Shown here: positions 41,233-50,774 of the stretch, piece after piece
How the letters are laid out: the number at the start of each line of letters is the position of its first letter
Position numbering within the stretch: position 1 is the stretch's first letter
Assembly (NCBI GenBank): GCA_029261875.1
Contig: JAJDAL010000006.1
Span: 56,765 to 120,764, forward strand
Source of the DNA: Deltaproteobacteria bacterium
GTDB taxonomy: Bacteria > Myxococcota_A > UBA9160 > JAJDAL01
Reading direction: 5' to 3'
DNA length: 64,000 nt
The notes under the pieces: model-generated
Database searches by the model: none
The model's input: the letters and a program-made list of their open reading frames with translations, nothing else
What the model was told of the DNA's origin: nothing
Made by a program: the position numbers and the translations under genes

Positions 41233-43908
41233 GTGCCGCGCAGCAAGGCGTCCACTCGCACTCCGTCGAAACGACGCAAAACAACCGCCAAACCGAAGTC
41301 CCGCGCGCGGGTCATCTCGGATCCGGGGGGAATTCGCCTATCGCCGGACGTCCGTCCCACGAACGTCGACCTACACGTGGAAGTCGACCCGACGAAGAGC
41401 GAACTCTTTCGAGGCGACGTATCGATCGAGATCGAGATCGACCAAGCCTGCTCGTTGATCGAGCTGCACGCATCGGACCTGAACGTCACCGCCGCTCGGA
41501 TCGAATCGAGCGGAGCGACCGGCGTCGGCAGTATCGAGCCCCGGCCCAAACGGGAAACGATCGCATTGCGCTTCCGCCAGAAAATTCCGGCGGGCACCGC
41601 CACCCTCAAGCTTCGTTTTTCCGGAAACCTGCGCAGCGATCTACGCGGCCTCTACGCTGCATCGTCGGGCACGCGTCGCTATGCGGTCACGCAACTCGAA
41701 GCCGCCGACGCGCGTCGATTCTTCCCCTGCTTCGACGAACCGATCATGAAAGCGCGCTTTGCGATTCGCGTGACCACGGGCGCGCGAAATCAGGTGATCT
41801 CCAACAGCCCGATCCTTCGAACCCAGAAGCTCTCCGGCGGAAAGAAGACGGTCCATTTCGCTCCGACTCCCCCACTCAGCACCTACCTGGTGGCGCTCGC
41901 GGTGGGGGATTTCGAAAGCTCGAAGCCGACCCGGCTGGGCAAGACCGAAATTCGGGTCTGGCACGTTCCCGGCAAGCGGCGGCTCACCGCCTTCTCCCTG
42001 GAGGCGGCCCGCGAAACCCTGGCGCGCCTCGAGAAGTATTTCAATCTCCCGTACCCCTACGCGAAGCTCGACCTGGTAGCGGTACCGGACTTCGAAGCCG
42101 GCGCCATGGAGAATGCCGGAGCGGTCTTCTTCCGCGAAACGCTGCTGCTCGTCGATCCGGAAACCGTCACCTTGACGGAGCAGAAACGCGTCGCGGAAGT
42201 GATTTGCCACGAGCTTGCCCACATGTGGTACGGCGATCTCGTCACCATGGAATGGTGGAATGACCTGTGGCTCAACGAAGCCTTCGCAACGTGGATGGCT
42301 TTCGAAATCGTCGCGAGCTGGAAACCCGAATGGGAAATGTGGCAGGACTTCGAGCTGCATCGCGGTGCCGCTCTGAACCTCGATGCACTGGACAGCACCC
42401 ATCCCATCTACACCGAGGTCAAGACTCCGGACGAAGCCACGGAAAACTTCGATCTGATCACCTACGAGAAGGGTGCTTCCGTCGTTCGCATGCTGGAACA
42501 CTACCTCGGCGCGAAGGCCTTCCGCGCGGGTGTCCGAAAATACATCCGTCGTCACAAGGAATCGAACACCGTGGCATCGGACCTGTGGGACGCTCTGTCC
42601 GACGCTTCCGGAGAACGCGTAGAGGCGGTGGTTCGCGGCTGGATCGAACAGCCCGGCTATCCGGTGTTGAAAGTTCGGCGGCGCAAGAACGGCAGCCGCA
42701 CGGAGATCCGCTTCCGACAGGAACGTTTCTATTCCCGTGCAAAAAAGGCGCGAGGCGTGCCGACGCGCTGGCCGATCCCCTGGGTGGGGCGCGTCGGCGG
42801 CGCCCGCCGAGGCAGTGCGAAGCTCGAGAAGAAGCTCTTGCTCGAGACCCAGGAAAAGCTTTCCCTGCGCGGCGCCGCCCCGCGCTTCATTTACGGAAAC
42901 GCGGACGAGTCCGGTTTCTACCGTCCTCTCCACGACGGAGCCGAGCTCGGGCGCATCGCCAAGTTCCTACCGGAGCTGACTCCGGTCGAGCGAATGGGGC
43001 TCCTCGGACATCAATGGGCCCTGGTTCGCGCAGGCTACGCCGAGATCGAGAGTTTCTTGAAGCTTGCGGATGCGAGCGGTGCCGAACCCGCAGCGCACGT
43101 GCTGCAACTTCTTCGCGCCCCGTTGGCGTTTCTCGACAGCGGGGTCGCGGAGCCCGCGGGCACCAAGGTCCGCGACGCCTACCGAAATTGGCTCGCCGAA
43201 AAATTCGGCACGCAGCTGCTCGACCTGGGCTGGGACCCAGCGGACCGCGAAGACGACGCAACGCGCTTGCGCCGCGCTGCCATCATCGCGCTGCTGGGCG
43301 AAGTGGCGGAATGGGACGCCGTGATGCTGGCCGCCGAAGACCGTTGCGGAGAATACATTCGCGATCGAACTTCCCTCGACGCAAACCTCGCCGACTCCGT
43401 TGTCTCCCTGGCCGCGCGACGCGGCGACGCCGCACTCTACGACGCGTATCTGAACGCCGCAGACGCCTCTTCGACGCCTCAGGGAAGGCGCCGCTTCACC
43501 ATGGCCCTGGCGGAGTTTCGCGATCCCAGCCTGGTGCGCCGAACACTGACCCTCACCCCGACGGACCAGATCCCGACCCAGGATGTAGCGATGTTGCTCG
43601 CGCGTCTGTTCGGAAATCCGGCGGCTCGCGAACTCACCTGGGCGTTCGTGAAGCGCCGATGGTCCTCCTTGCGCCGGCGCATGCCGCCGATGCTCGTGAC
43701 GCGACTGATCGACGCTACGCCGGCGCTCTCGAGCCGCGAATACCGGCGCGAAGTTGCGGCATTCTTCGAAGCGAACCCGGTTCCTACCGGCGCACGCGCG
43801 GTACGCCAGGCGCTCGAACGTTTCGATTTGAATGCGGAGTTTCGCCGGCGCGCGTCACCGGGATTCAAGCGTTGGCTCGCCGCCAACGAGAAGCGAAGCG
43901 CCCGTTAG
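41233..43908 (+). CDS. M1-family zinc aminopeptidase
   Basis: 891 residues from a GTG with GGAGGTAGG nine bases upstream. The N-terminal beta domain leads to the exopeptidase motif G-A-M-E-N (290-294) and the zinc site H326-E-L-A-H330 with E349 (H-E-L-A-H-M-W-Y-G-D then W-L-N-E-A-F). A helical ERAP1-type C-terminal domain follows. It removes N-terminal residues from peptides. No signal peptide is visible; the first 35 residues are Lys/Arg-rich and probably disordered, so it looks cytoplasmic. The stop shares four bases with the stop of the convergent pilT gene. Confidence 0.93.
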   Translation: MPRSKASTRTPSKRRKTTAKPKSRARVISDPGGIRLSPDVRPTNVDLHVEVDPTKSELFRGDVSIEIEIDQACSLIELHASDLNVTAARIESSGATGVGSIEPRPKRETIALRFRQKIPAGTATLKLRFSGNLRSDLRGLYAASSGTRRYAVTQLEAADARRFFPCFDEPIMKARFAIRVTTGARNQVISNSPILRTQKLSGGKKTVHFAPTPPLSTYLVALAVGDFESSKPTRLGKTEIRVWHVPGKRRLTAFSLEAARETLARLEKYFNLPYPYAKLDLVAVPDFEAGAMENAGAVFFRETLLLVDPETVTLTEQKRVAEVICHELAHMWYGDLVTMEWWNDLWLNEAFATWMAFEIVASWKPEWEMWQDFELHRGAALNLDALDSTHPIYTEVKTPDEATENFDLITYEKGASVVRMLEHYLGAKAFRAGVRKYIRRHKESNTVASDLWDALSDASGERVEAVVRGWIEQPGYPVLKVRRRKNGSRTEIRFRQERFYSRAKKARGVPTRWPIPWVGRVGGARRGSAKLEKKLLLETQEKLSLRGAAPRFIYGNADESGFYRPLHDGAELGRIAKFLPELTPVERMGLLGHQWALVRAGYAEIESFLKLADASGAEPAAHVLQLLRAPLAFLDSGVAEPAGTKVRDAYRNWLAEKFGTQLLDLGWDPADREDDATRLRRAAIIALLGEVAEWDAVMLAAEDRCGEYIRDRTSLDANLADSVVSLAARRGDAALYDAYLNAADASSTPQGRRRFTMALAEFRDPSLVRRTLTLTPTDQIPTQDVAMLLARLFGNPAARELTWAFVKRRWSSLRRRMPPMLVTRLIDATPALSSREYRREVAAFFEANPVPTGARAVRQALERFDLNAEFRRRASPGFKRWLAANEKRSAR

Positions 43909-44987
43909 GCTTGGGCGGCGCCCGCCGTCGCCTCGCCCGCCGACTCGAAGCGCGCTTTGTTGTTCGCCTTGGCGAGGGCATCCCGAGCGCTGATCTTCTT
44001 GTCTTTCAGCAACGCTTCCAGGGCATCGTCCATTTCCTGCATCCCGATCTTGCGACCGGACTGAATCAGCGATTGCAACATGGGCGTGTTGCCCTCGCGG
44101 ATCACGTTCGGAAGCGCGCGGGTCCGCAGCAGGATTTCGAGCGCCGCACAGCGGCCGGCTCCATCGGCGGTAGGCAGCAAGAGCTGAGAGACGATGCCCG
44201 CGAGGGATTCCGATAGGGAAAGACGCGCCTGGGACTGGGCGTCGGCGGGAAACGCGTCGATCACGCGATCGATGGTCTTGGTCGCCGAATTCGTGTGAAG
44301 CGTCCCGAAAACCAACACACCCATTTCCGCTGCATCCAGGGCCAGCGAGATGGTCTCGTAATCGCGCATTTCGCCCACGAGAATGACGTCCGCATCCTCG
44401 CGCAGGGCCGCTCGAAGTGCTCCGCGAAACCCTTCCGTATGCGCGCCCACTTCGCGGTGAGAAAAAACACTCTTCTTGTTCAGATGGACGAACTCGACCG
44501 GGTCCTCGATGGTCACGATGTGCTTGGCGGAGTCGCGATTGATCTTGTCGAGAATCGCGGCCAGGGTGGTGGATTTCCCCGAACCCGTGGGCCCGGTCAC
44601 CAAGACCAGGCCTTTCTCGAGGTGGGTGAGGCTTTCGATCGCCGGCGGGAGTTTCAGATCTTCCATGGGGATGATCTTCTCGGGAATGATCCGGAACACC
44701 GCGCCGGCACCGTTTTGCTGGACGAAATAGTTGGCGCGAAACCGCGCTACGCCTTCGAGGCCGTAGGCGAAGTCGAGGTCGCCGGTTTCGACGTAGTCGT
44801 TCCAGTGGGGTGCACTCGCGATTTCTTGCAGCAACCCTCGCACGTCCGCATCGCCCTGCACCCCGGTGTTTTCCAGCGGAGACAGCACACCGTGCAGACG
44901 GATGCGCGGTTCCAAACCGGCCGCCAGGTGGAGGTCGGATCCACCCTGGTCCTTCAATAGGCGAAGCAGTTGATCGATTTTGGCCAC
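43905..44987 (-). CDS. pilT: PilT-type twitching motility ATPase
   Basis: 360 residues. N-terminal PAS-like domain with G-S-D-L-H-L and I-R-L-H-G, Walker A G-P-T-G-S-G-K-S-T, Asp box I-V-T-I-E-D-P-V-E-F, Walker B V-I-L-V-G-E-M-R-D and His box T-L-H-T-N-S. The PilT-specific A-I-R-N-L-I-R-E segment appears as A-L-P-N-V-I-R-E. It would power retraction of type IV pili at the inner membrane. A second, longer paralogue lies 15 bp upstream on the same strand; the pair could act as PilT and PilU. No pilin or assembly genes are in the window. Confidence 0.92.
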   Translation of the reverse strand: MAKIDQLLRLLKDQGGSDLHLAAGLEPRIRLHGVLSPLENTGVQGDADVRGLLQEIASAPHWNDYVETGDLDFAYGLEGVARFRANYFVQQNGAGAVFRIIPEKIIPMEDLKLPPAIESLTHLEKGLVLVTGPTGSGKSTTLAAILDKINRDSAKHIVTIEDPVEFVHLNKKSVFSHREVGAHTEGFRGALRAALREDADVILVGEMRDYETISLALDAAEMGVLVFGTLHTNSATKTIDRVIDAFPADAQSQARLSLSESLAGIVSQLLLPTADGAGRCAALEILLRTRALPNVIREGNTPMLQSLIQSGRKIGMQEMDDALEALLKDKKISARDALAKANNKARFESAGEATAGAAQA

Positions 44988-45002
44988 GTTCGGCTTCCCG
45001 GC

Positions 45003-46448
45003 CTATTCCTCCGCGTCGATTTCGCGCGGATCACCGCCGAAGCGGCGCGGATCTTCACAATGTCGCAGAGCTTCCATCTTCGTAATCGTTCCCGCTTGCA
45101 CGAGCTCCGCCAGAGAATTATCCAACATACACATCCCCTGGGAGCTGCCCGTCTGAAGAATGGATTGGATCTGGAACGTCTTGTTGTCTCGGATCAGGTT
45201 TCCCACGGCGCGGTTGATCACGAGAATCTCGAGGGCGGGCACGCGTCGCGTGCCGTCCGCCGTGGGGACCAGGCGTTGGGAGATGATGCCCTTGAGGGAT
45301 TCCGAGACCATGGTGCGGATCTGGCCCTGCTGATTGGGCGGAAACACACCAATCAAACGATTCAGGGTCCGGATCGTACTGTTCGTGTGGAGTGTCGCGA
45401 GCACGAAGTGTCCCGTCTCGGCCGCGGTGAGGGCCAGAGAGATGGTTTCGAGATCGCGCAATTCACCGATGGCGATGACGTCCGGGTCTTCGCGCAGCGC
45501 TCCCCGCAAGGCGCGTGCAAAGGATTCCGTGTGGCTGCCGACTTGTCTTTGATTGACGAGGCAGCGCTTCGACGGGTGAACGGTCTCGATCGGATCTTCG
45601 ATGGTGAGGATGTGCTCGCGGCGTTCTTCGTTGATGATGTTCACCAACGCCGCAAGCGTCGAAGACTTCCCGCAGCTCGCGGGACCGGTGACGAGCACCA
45701 GGCCCTTATGGTAATTGGTGAAGCGCGCGAGGTCCGTGGGCAGTCCGAGATCTTCCAGCGTCGGGGGCTTCTCGGCGATGCGCCGGAACACGCCATCGGC
45801 GCCGCGCTGCTGTCGGTAGATGTTCCCGCGGAAGCGCGCCAACCCCGAAATCTCGTAGGCGAAATCGATCTCTCCGGATTGTTGATACTGGGTCCACTGA
45901 TCGGCGTTGAGGACTTGCGCGAGCATGCCCTCGACCTGGGGGCCTTCGAACACCTGGGAGCCCGCTTCGATGAAACAACCGTGGATCCGCAAACGCAGGG
46001 GCGCACCGCTGTGGATATGGACGTCGCTCGCCTGCTTGAGGACGGCGTGCTTCAGAATCTCGTCGAGCTTTTCCTTCAGGGCCGGGTCCGCGGGGCGAGG
46101 GGCCGACGACGCTCCAACAGTCGCGGGAACCGGGGCGCTGACGGCTGCCGCCGGGGCTTCCTGGGGCGGAACCGGAGCGGACGGTGCCGGTGTGACACCG
46201 ACTTCCGGCGGGTCCTGGGCCGCGGCGCGTTCGGCGCGCTGCTTGATCATCACCTGTTGCTGAAGTCGGAGCAGCTTCTGCAACTGTTCCGGGTTGATCA
46301 TTTCCTTCTCGACCAACACCTGACCCAGGTTCGTCTCTCCACCCTTGCGGGCTTGGACTCGGGTCGCCTCCGCGAGCTGATCCATACTGATCATCTTGGT
46401 ATGGACCGCAAGCCGGCCGATCAAAGATGTACGCGGGTTGTTGCTCAA
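45003..46448 (-). CDS. PilT/PilU-type ATPase with extra N-terminal domain
   Basis: 481 residues. The start is a TTG at 46448 because AGGAGG stands exactly six bases upstream (46455-46460); the longer open frame is an Arg-rich shadow of the divergent gene. Residues 1-75 are a helical domain (L-I-G-R-L-A-V, L-G-Q-V-L-V-E-K, Q-L-Q-K-L-L-R) like the N-terminal domain of GspE/PilB ATPases. A Pro/Ala-rich linker and a full PilT core follow. Walker A reads G-P-A-S-C-G-K-S-S, Walker B V-I-A-I-G-E-L-R-D, and the His box T-L-H-T-N-S. The retained core suggests an active ATPase; the extra domain may recruit it to another platform. It precedes pilT in one operon. Confidence 0.88.
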   Translation of the reverse strand: MSNNPRTSLIGRLAVHTKMISMDQLAEATRVQARKGGETNLGQVLVEKEMINPEQLQKLLRLQQQVMIKQRAERAAAQDPPEVGVTPAPSAPVPPQEAPAAAVSAPVPATVGASSAPRPADPALKEKLDEILKHAVLKQASDVHIHSGAPLRLRIHGCFIEAGSQVFEGPQVEGMLAQVLNADQWTQYQQSGEIDFAYEISGLARFRGNIYRQQRGADGVFRRIAEKPPTLEDLGLPTDLARFTNYHKGLVLVTGPASCGKSSTLAALVNIINEERREHILTIEDPIETVHPSKRCLVNQRQVGSHTESFARALRGALREDPDVIAIGELRDLETISLALTAAETGHFVLATLHTNSTIRTLNRLIGVFPPNQQGQIRTMVSESLKGIISQRLVPTADGTRRVPALEILVINRAVGNLIRDNKTFQIQSILQTGSSQGMCMLDNSLAELVQAGTITKMEALRHCEDPRRFGGDPREIDAEE

Positions 46449-46454
46449 TGCGTT

Positions 46455-46460
46455 CCTCCT
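46455..46460 (-). promoter_or_regulatory. Shine-Dalgarno AGGAGG fixing a TTG start
   Basis: A full AGGAGG, six bases before a TTG codon, defines the start of the longer PilT paralogue. No ATG or GTG in the frame is so well placed. Confidence 0.7.
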
Positions 46461-46558
46461 ATCGGAGCCTCGGCGCCCGGTTTTGAGTGCCGAAGGCGTT
46501 TCGGGGTTTCTGCGGACCCTCGACCCGGGGGTTCCCCATCGCCTGCTAAGCTGTTTCC

Positions 46559-48310
46559 ATGCAGTCCCCGGCAGCATCGCTTCGCCGCGCGCTGGAGCGA
46601 ATCGATGGACGCGGCTACCGGGCCTACCAAGACCTTCGCGGTGCCTATCTGTTCGACACCCTCTCACTCCATATCGACCACGTCCAAGGCGATCCCTTCG
46701 CGGCGCCCTCGCGCGTGCGCTTGCGCGTTCCAGCACCTTTCGCCGAGTTCCCAACGGAATACTTCGGCGACCGCGACCGGCGCATCGCGCTCGAAGATTT
46801 CCTGGGGCGCGCGGTTCGGCGGGCCATCCGCAACCGGGACCCGCGGCGCAGCGGGTCGGGCAAGAGCGGCCACGTGTCGATCGACGCTGGCGGGCAAGAC
46901 GTTCTCGAGCGCACGGCCGTGGTGGTCCATGCCGAGTTCGTCGAAGCGCGGATCGAGGTGGGGTTACCCGCAGCGGGTAGGCGCGTACTCGGACGCGCCG
47001 CCGAGGAGTTGCTTTGCGACGACCTGCCCGCCATCGCGGAAGAGTCCCTGCGTTTCCAGAATCTAGACGGCGCAGCGCTGAAGCGCTTCATCGAGTGTGT
47101 CGAAAATCAGGCGCGGATCCGCGGCGCGCTTCGCGAACGCGGACTCGTTGCCTTCATCGCCGACGGTTCGATTCTCCCGCGCGAATCGGGCATCAGTGAG
47201 CGACCGCTGCAAGGCGACGACAGCACGCCTTTCCGCTCCCCCGAATCCATGCGCGTCCATTTCGACCTCGCCAACCCGCTGCCCGATGGCCGCACCTCGC
47301 TCTCCGGAATGGGCGTGCCCCGGGGTGTCAGCTTGATCGTGGGCGGCGGCTACCACGGGAAGTCCACCTTGTTGCGGGCCATCGAACGCGGCGTCTATTC
47401 CAAGATTCCGGACGACGGAAGAGAGTATGTGGTCAGCGATTCCGACCTGGTGAAGGTTCGCGCGGAAGACGGACGGCGGGTGGAGTGCGTCGACATCAGT
47501 CCCTTCATTTCGAATCTCCCCCACGGCCGCAGCACCCGCGCATTCTCGAGCGACGATGCCAGCGGCAGCACGAGTCAAGCTGCCAACATCGTCGAAGCGC
47601 TGGAGATCGGCGCGAGCGGGCTATTGCTCGACGAAGACACGTGTGCGACCAATTTCATGGTTCGCGACGCGCGCATGCAAGCATTGGTGGCGAAGAAGCA
47701 GGAGCCCATCACCCCGTTCTTGGATCGCGTGCGATCGCTGTATGAAGATCGCGGTGTCTCCACGGTTCTCGTCATGGGCGGGTGCGGGGATTATTTCGAA
47801 GTCGCCGACCGCGTGATCCGAATGTGCGAGTACGTGCCCGAAGAAGTGACGGAACAAGCGCGTTCGATCGCCGCAACCCATGTCTCCGGCCGCGCCATCG
47901 AGGACGAATCCGAATTCGCGCCGCCGACCGGTCGCATCCCCGTTCCCACGAGCTTCGATTCGTCCCGCGGCCGGCGGGACGTCAAGATCGATGCCCCGCG
48001 CCTCGATCACATTCGCTATGGGTCCGATGACATCGATTTGCGCGGACTCGAACAGATCGTCGACCGCAGCCAGACCCGAGCCATTGGCTACGCGATCCAT
48101 TTCGCAAGTCAGAAGTGGATGGGAGCGGACGTCGAGCTACAACAGATTGCGGCGAAGCTCGATCCCTTCTTCGACGATTGCGGTCTCGATGCGCTGGACC
48201 CGTTTCATCGCCCCGGTAACCACCCGGGAAATCTGGCGAGGCCCCGACGATTCGAAGTCGCGGCGGCGATCAACCGCCTGCGCTCGGTTCGCATGGAGTC
48301 CGCGAAATAG
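46559..48310 (+). CDS. ABC-class ATPase (COG3044-type P-loop protein)
   Basis: 583 residues. The P-loop is unusual, G-G-G-Y-H-G-K-S-T-L (about 261-270). A signature-like S-G-S-T-S-Q-A-A-N (about 340) and Walker B L-L-L-D-E-D-T-C-A-T-N-F (about 358) follow. This pattern defines the predicted ABC-class ATPases of Pfam ABC_ATPase, which are soluble, lack transport domains and have RNA-related relatives in trypanosomes. The biochemical role in bacteria is unknown. It diverges from the PilT operon (110 bp gap) and converges with the lipoprotein gene. Confidence 0.85.
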   Translation: MQSPAASLRRALERIDGRGYRAYQDLRGAYLFDTLSLHIDHVQGDPFAAPSRVRLRVPAPFAEFPTEYFGDRDRRIALEDFLGRAVRRAIRNRDPRRSGSGKSGHVSIDAGGQDVLERTAVVVHAEFVEARIEVGLPAAGRRVLGRAAEELLCDDLPAIAEESLRFQNLDGAALKRFIECVENQARIRGALRERGLVAFIADGSILPRESGISERPLQGDDSTPFRSPESMRVHFDLANPLPDGRTSLSGMGVPRGVSLIVGGGYHGKSTLLRAIERGVYSKIPDDGREYVVSDSDLVKVRAEDGRRVECVDISPFISNLPHGRSTRAFSSDDASGSTSQAANIVEALEIGASGLLLDEDTCATNFMVRDARMQALVAKKQEPITPFLDRVRSLYEDRGVSTVLVMGGCGDYFEVADRVIRMCEYVPEEVTEQARSIAATHVSGRAIEDESEFAPPTGRIPVPTSFDSSRGRRDVKIDAPRLDHIRYGSDDIDLRGLEQIVDRSQTRAIGYAIHFASQKWMGADVELQQIAAKLDPFFDDCGLDALDPFHRPGNHPGNLARPRRFEVAAAINRLRSVRMESAK

Positions 48311-48329
48311 CGCGTTGGGGACTCCGTCC

Positions 48330-48986
48330 CTATTGGGGCTGAATCAATCCCTCGATGGGGCAACGACCCCGGTTCGCCAGCAGGGCGAGAACGTTCTGGC
48401 CGCGGGGATAGAATTCGAGGGAGGCGACACCGTCTTCGATCGCGGATTCGCACAAGGCGGTGCGGGGAACCAGCGCCAGCGTATCTCCGAGTCCCACCCA
48501 GCCCACACGCGATGCCAGGGGAAATCTTCCACGCAGGAAAATCACGTCCCCATCGCGGTGAACCTCGCGGAAGGTCGCCTGACTGCGCGGCACCGGCGAG
48601 CCCGCACCTCCGCCGCTCGGCCGACGATCGCGCCATTGCGAAAGAGAGCCGATCCCCACCGCGTCACAGCGCTCGTCCTCGCGTTCGAGGGATCCGTAGG
48701 CCCCTCCGGCGACCCAATCCACTCTCGCCTCGGACGCAACGATTCGCGCACAGCGCTCGTTCGCCGGCAAGAATGTGTGCAGACGCAGACCGCCGCCCGA
48801 TAGCAAGACGTCGAGAACCTGGTGGCGCGCTTTCACGTCGACGACCGACAGGGGAATGCGCGTACCCGGCAATCCGGACTGCCATTGATTGCGCGCGGGA
48901 TTGGCGCCGAGCCAGGCGCAAGCCGGAAAGAGCGCAAGCACCGCGACCCCGCTGACGCGACGTCGCCATCGAGAACGCGTTCCCAC
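48330..48986 (-). CDS. Hypothetical secreted or lipoprotein-like protein
   Basis: 218 residues from a GTG at 48986, chosen because it places an R-R-R stretch before a hydrophobic segment (V-S-G-V-A-V-L-A-L-F-P-A-C). The F-P-A-C is a poor but possible lipobox; alternatively cleavage is by signal peptidase I. The mature part has several Cys and a beta-rich pattern. I do not recognise a family. It lies 8 bp downstream of the flavodoxin-fold gene and is probably co-transcribed with it. Confidence 0.6.
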   Translation of the reverse strand: MGTRSRWRRRVSGVAVLALFPACAWLGANPARNQWQSGLPGTRIPLSVVDVKARHQVLDVLLSGGGLRLHTFLPANERCARIVASEARVDWVAGGAYGSLEREDERCDAVGIGSLSQWRDRRPSGGGAGSPVPRSQATFREVHRDGDVIFLRGRFPLASRVGWVGLGDTLALVPRTALCESAIEDGVASLEFYPRGQNVLALLANRGRCPIEGLIQPQ

Positions 48987-48994
48987 TACAGCAC

Positions 48995-49741
48995 CTAGCG
49001 ATGCTCGGGATTCGGAGCGTCGAAACGACAGCCCGCGTCCCATTCCGAGCGCTGATTGCCGTGGGCGGGAACGCCACCGGCTTCCTTCAGCATCCTTGCA
49101 AGATGCAACAAATTCCAGGTCATGAAGGTCGTGTTGCGATTGGTGAAGTCGTTCTCCGGACCGCCGGACCCCTCGTCCAAATAGGAGGGTCCCGGTCCCG
49201 CTTCCCCGAGCCACCCCGCATCCGCCTGGGGGGGAATCGTGTACCCCAGATGCTGAAGGGAATACAGGATGTTCATGGAACAGTGCTTCGCGCCGTCCTC
49301 ATTGCCGGTGATCAGGCAGCCACCCACCCGCCCGTAATACGCGTATTGACCGTGGCGATTCAAATCCCCGGAGGTGGAATAGAGACGCTCGATCACCTTG
49401 GTGCAAACGGACGACTTCTCCCCGAGCCAGATCGGAGAAGTCAGCACCAGAATGTCCGCGGCCTTGACCTGCTCGTAGATCTCCGGCCATTCGTCCTGCT
49501 CGTAGCCGTGTTCCTTCATGTCGCCGTACACCCCATAGGCGATGTGGAAATCCACGGGACGCAGGACGTCGACCGCAACTCCGTTCTTCTCCATGATGGT
49601 TTTCGAGATTTCGATCAACCCCTGGGTGTGGGAGCGCTCGGGTGTGCGCTTCAGGGTGCAGTTGAGAAACAGTGCGCGCAGATTCGAGAAATCCCAACGG
49701 CTCGATTCGCACATTGCTTCCTGGCGGTCCGACAGTTTCAC
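48995..49741 (-). CDS. NADPH-dependent FMN reductase/flavodoxin-fold protein
   Basis: 248 residues. After an N-terminal extension of about 20 residues the fold begins with L-R-A-L-F-L-N-C-T-L-K-R, then the FMN-phosphate loop region, L-T-S-P-I-W-L-G-E-K-S-S and G-G-C-L-I-T-G-N-E-D-G, all typical of the FMN_red family. Members reduce quinones, azo dyes or nitro compounds with NAD(P)H. The specific role is unknown. The 71 bp before the next gene, also on the minus strand, are presumably its promoter. Confidence 0.8.
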   Translation of the reverse strand: MKLSDRQEAMCESSRWDFSNLRALFLNCTLKRTPERSHTQGLIEISKTIMEKNGVAVDVLRPVDFHIAYGVYGDMKEHGYEQDEWPEIYEQVKAADILVLTSPIWLGEKSSVCTKVIERLYSTSGDLNRHGQYAYYGRVGGCLITGNEDGAKHCSMNILYSLQHLGYTIPPQADAGWLGEAGPGPSYLDEGSGGPENDFTNRNTTFMTWNLLHLARMLKEAGGVPAHGNQRSEWDAGCRFDAPNPEHR

Positions 49742-49813
49742 GGGTCTCTCCTCGTTTGGAACGGTGGCAATAGCTTCTCCGGCTTCCCTGTGATGCCATC
49801 CCGCGCAACTCGG

Positions 49814-50275
49814 TTACATCGGAATCCAGCGCCCCACCCGGTCGCAATAGGACCGGTACTCCTCGCCAAAGAGCGTCCGCAAATGCGGTTCTTCGTAGAG
49901 GACCACGAAGGCTTGAAACAGGCTCCAAACCGCCGCCAGGTACCCGAGCAGCCAAGCTTCGCCGAAATAGATCGACCAACCCAGGATTGTCGTCAGTACG
50001 CCGACGTACATGGGATTGCGGGAATACCGGTAGAGCCCCCGAATGACCAGACGCACGGGCGCGTCGATGGGGGCAGGCGTTCCGCGCCCGAAGGACGCGA
50101 AGTCGTAGAGACACCACAGGTAGATCGCCCCGCCGAGTCCCAAGACGGCACTCGCCAGAGCCAGCTGCAATCCGGTGGAGGAAACGCTATCGCGTGCGAT
50201 GAAGAGCGGGAGGTACCCGGCGACGGTTCCGGGAACCAACACCGTAAACAGGAGGTTCTTTAGTATCAGAACCAT
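49814..50275 (-). CDS. Isoprenylcysteine/phospholipid methyltransferase-like membrane protein
   Basis: 153 residues with four membrane spans and the PEMT/ICMT C-terminal signature R-G-L-Y-R-Y-S-R-N-P-M-Y-V-G followed by E-E-P-H-L-R-T-L-F-G-E-E-Y. Such proteins methylate lipids or prenylated thiols with SAM, but many bacterial members are uncharacterised. A close motif (G-L-Y-R-Y-S-R-N-P-A-Y-V-G) occurs in the MOSC fusion at 54401. The lipoprotein gene lies 20 bp upstream on the same strand. Confidence 0.82.
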   Translation of the reverse strand: MVLILKNLLFTVLVPGTVAGYLPLFIARDSVSSTGLQLALASAVLGLGGAIYLWCLYDFASFGRGTPAPIDAPVRLVIRGLYRYSRNPMYVGVLTTILGWSIYFGEAWLLGYLAAVWSLFQAFVVLYEEPHLRTLFGEEYRSYCDRVGRWIPM

Positions 50276-50295
50276 CCGTCACTCCCTTCGCGAGG

Positions 50296-50631
50296 CTACT
50301 CCGCGCCTTGCTTGGCGCATTTGGCGGGAGCACTGGTCATGAACATGCCCGCCTGCATGGCGTCTTCGACGCCGAGTTGACCGCGCAGCTCGACGGTTTT
50401 TTCTTCGTTGCCACTCATGGATGCGACCAGGAAGCCGAAGGCCGTGGGCGTCAGTTCTTCCACGGCGTGTTCGGCAATGCATTCGCAGATCTCGTCATTC
50501 AGGTTCGTGGTCTTCGCACAGGCTGCGGCGAATTCAGCGATTCCAGAATCGCCCCCACCCCCACAACCCGCCGTGAATCCAAGCAGCGCGCCAAGCGCTG
50601 CAATGCGTACGATTCCTGTTTCGCGGGACAT
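50296..50631 (-). CDS. Small cysteine-containing lipoprotein
   Basis: 111 residues from the ATG at 50631, with GGAGGGA upstream. The signal sequence ends in the lipobox F-T-A-G-C and is followed by G-G-G-G, an outer-membrane-type lipoprotein start without Asp at +2. The mature domain has four or five Cys (C-A-K, I-C-E-C-I-A, K-C-A-K) that may form disulphides. I do not recognise a family. Confidence 0.75.
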   Translation of the reverse strand: MSRETGIVRIAALGALLGFTAGCGGGGDSGIAEFAAACAKTTNLNDEICECIAEHAVEELTPTAFGFLVASMSGNEEKTVELRGQLGVEDAMQAGMFMTSAPAKCAKQGAE

Positions 50632-50774
50632 CGTCCCTCCTTCTCGAAGATGTTCGCGGGCGAAGATACCCCACAATTCGCGCCGCACCCGACAAACCCG
50701 TCGTCCCCCACCTTTGTCCGGTTCCGCCCCGTTCGCATGCCGTGTACGTTTCTGTCCCAGCTACCGGAGGCCCC

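Noticed and set aside
48318-48330. GGGAC-TCC-GTCCC hairpin between the ABC-class ATPase and the convergent gene
   Set aside because: A 5-bp stem with only TATT after it and partly inside the opposite stop region; too weak to call a terminator.
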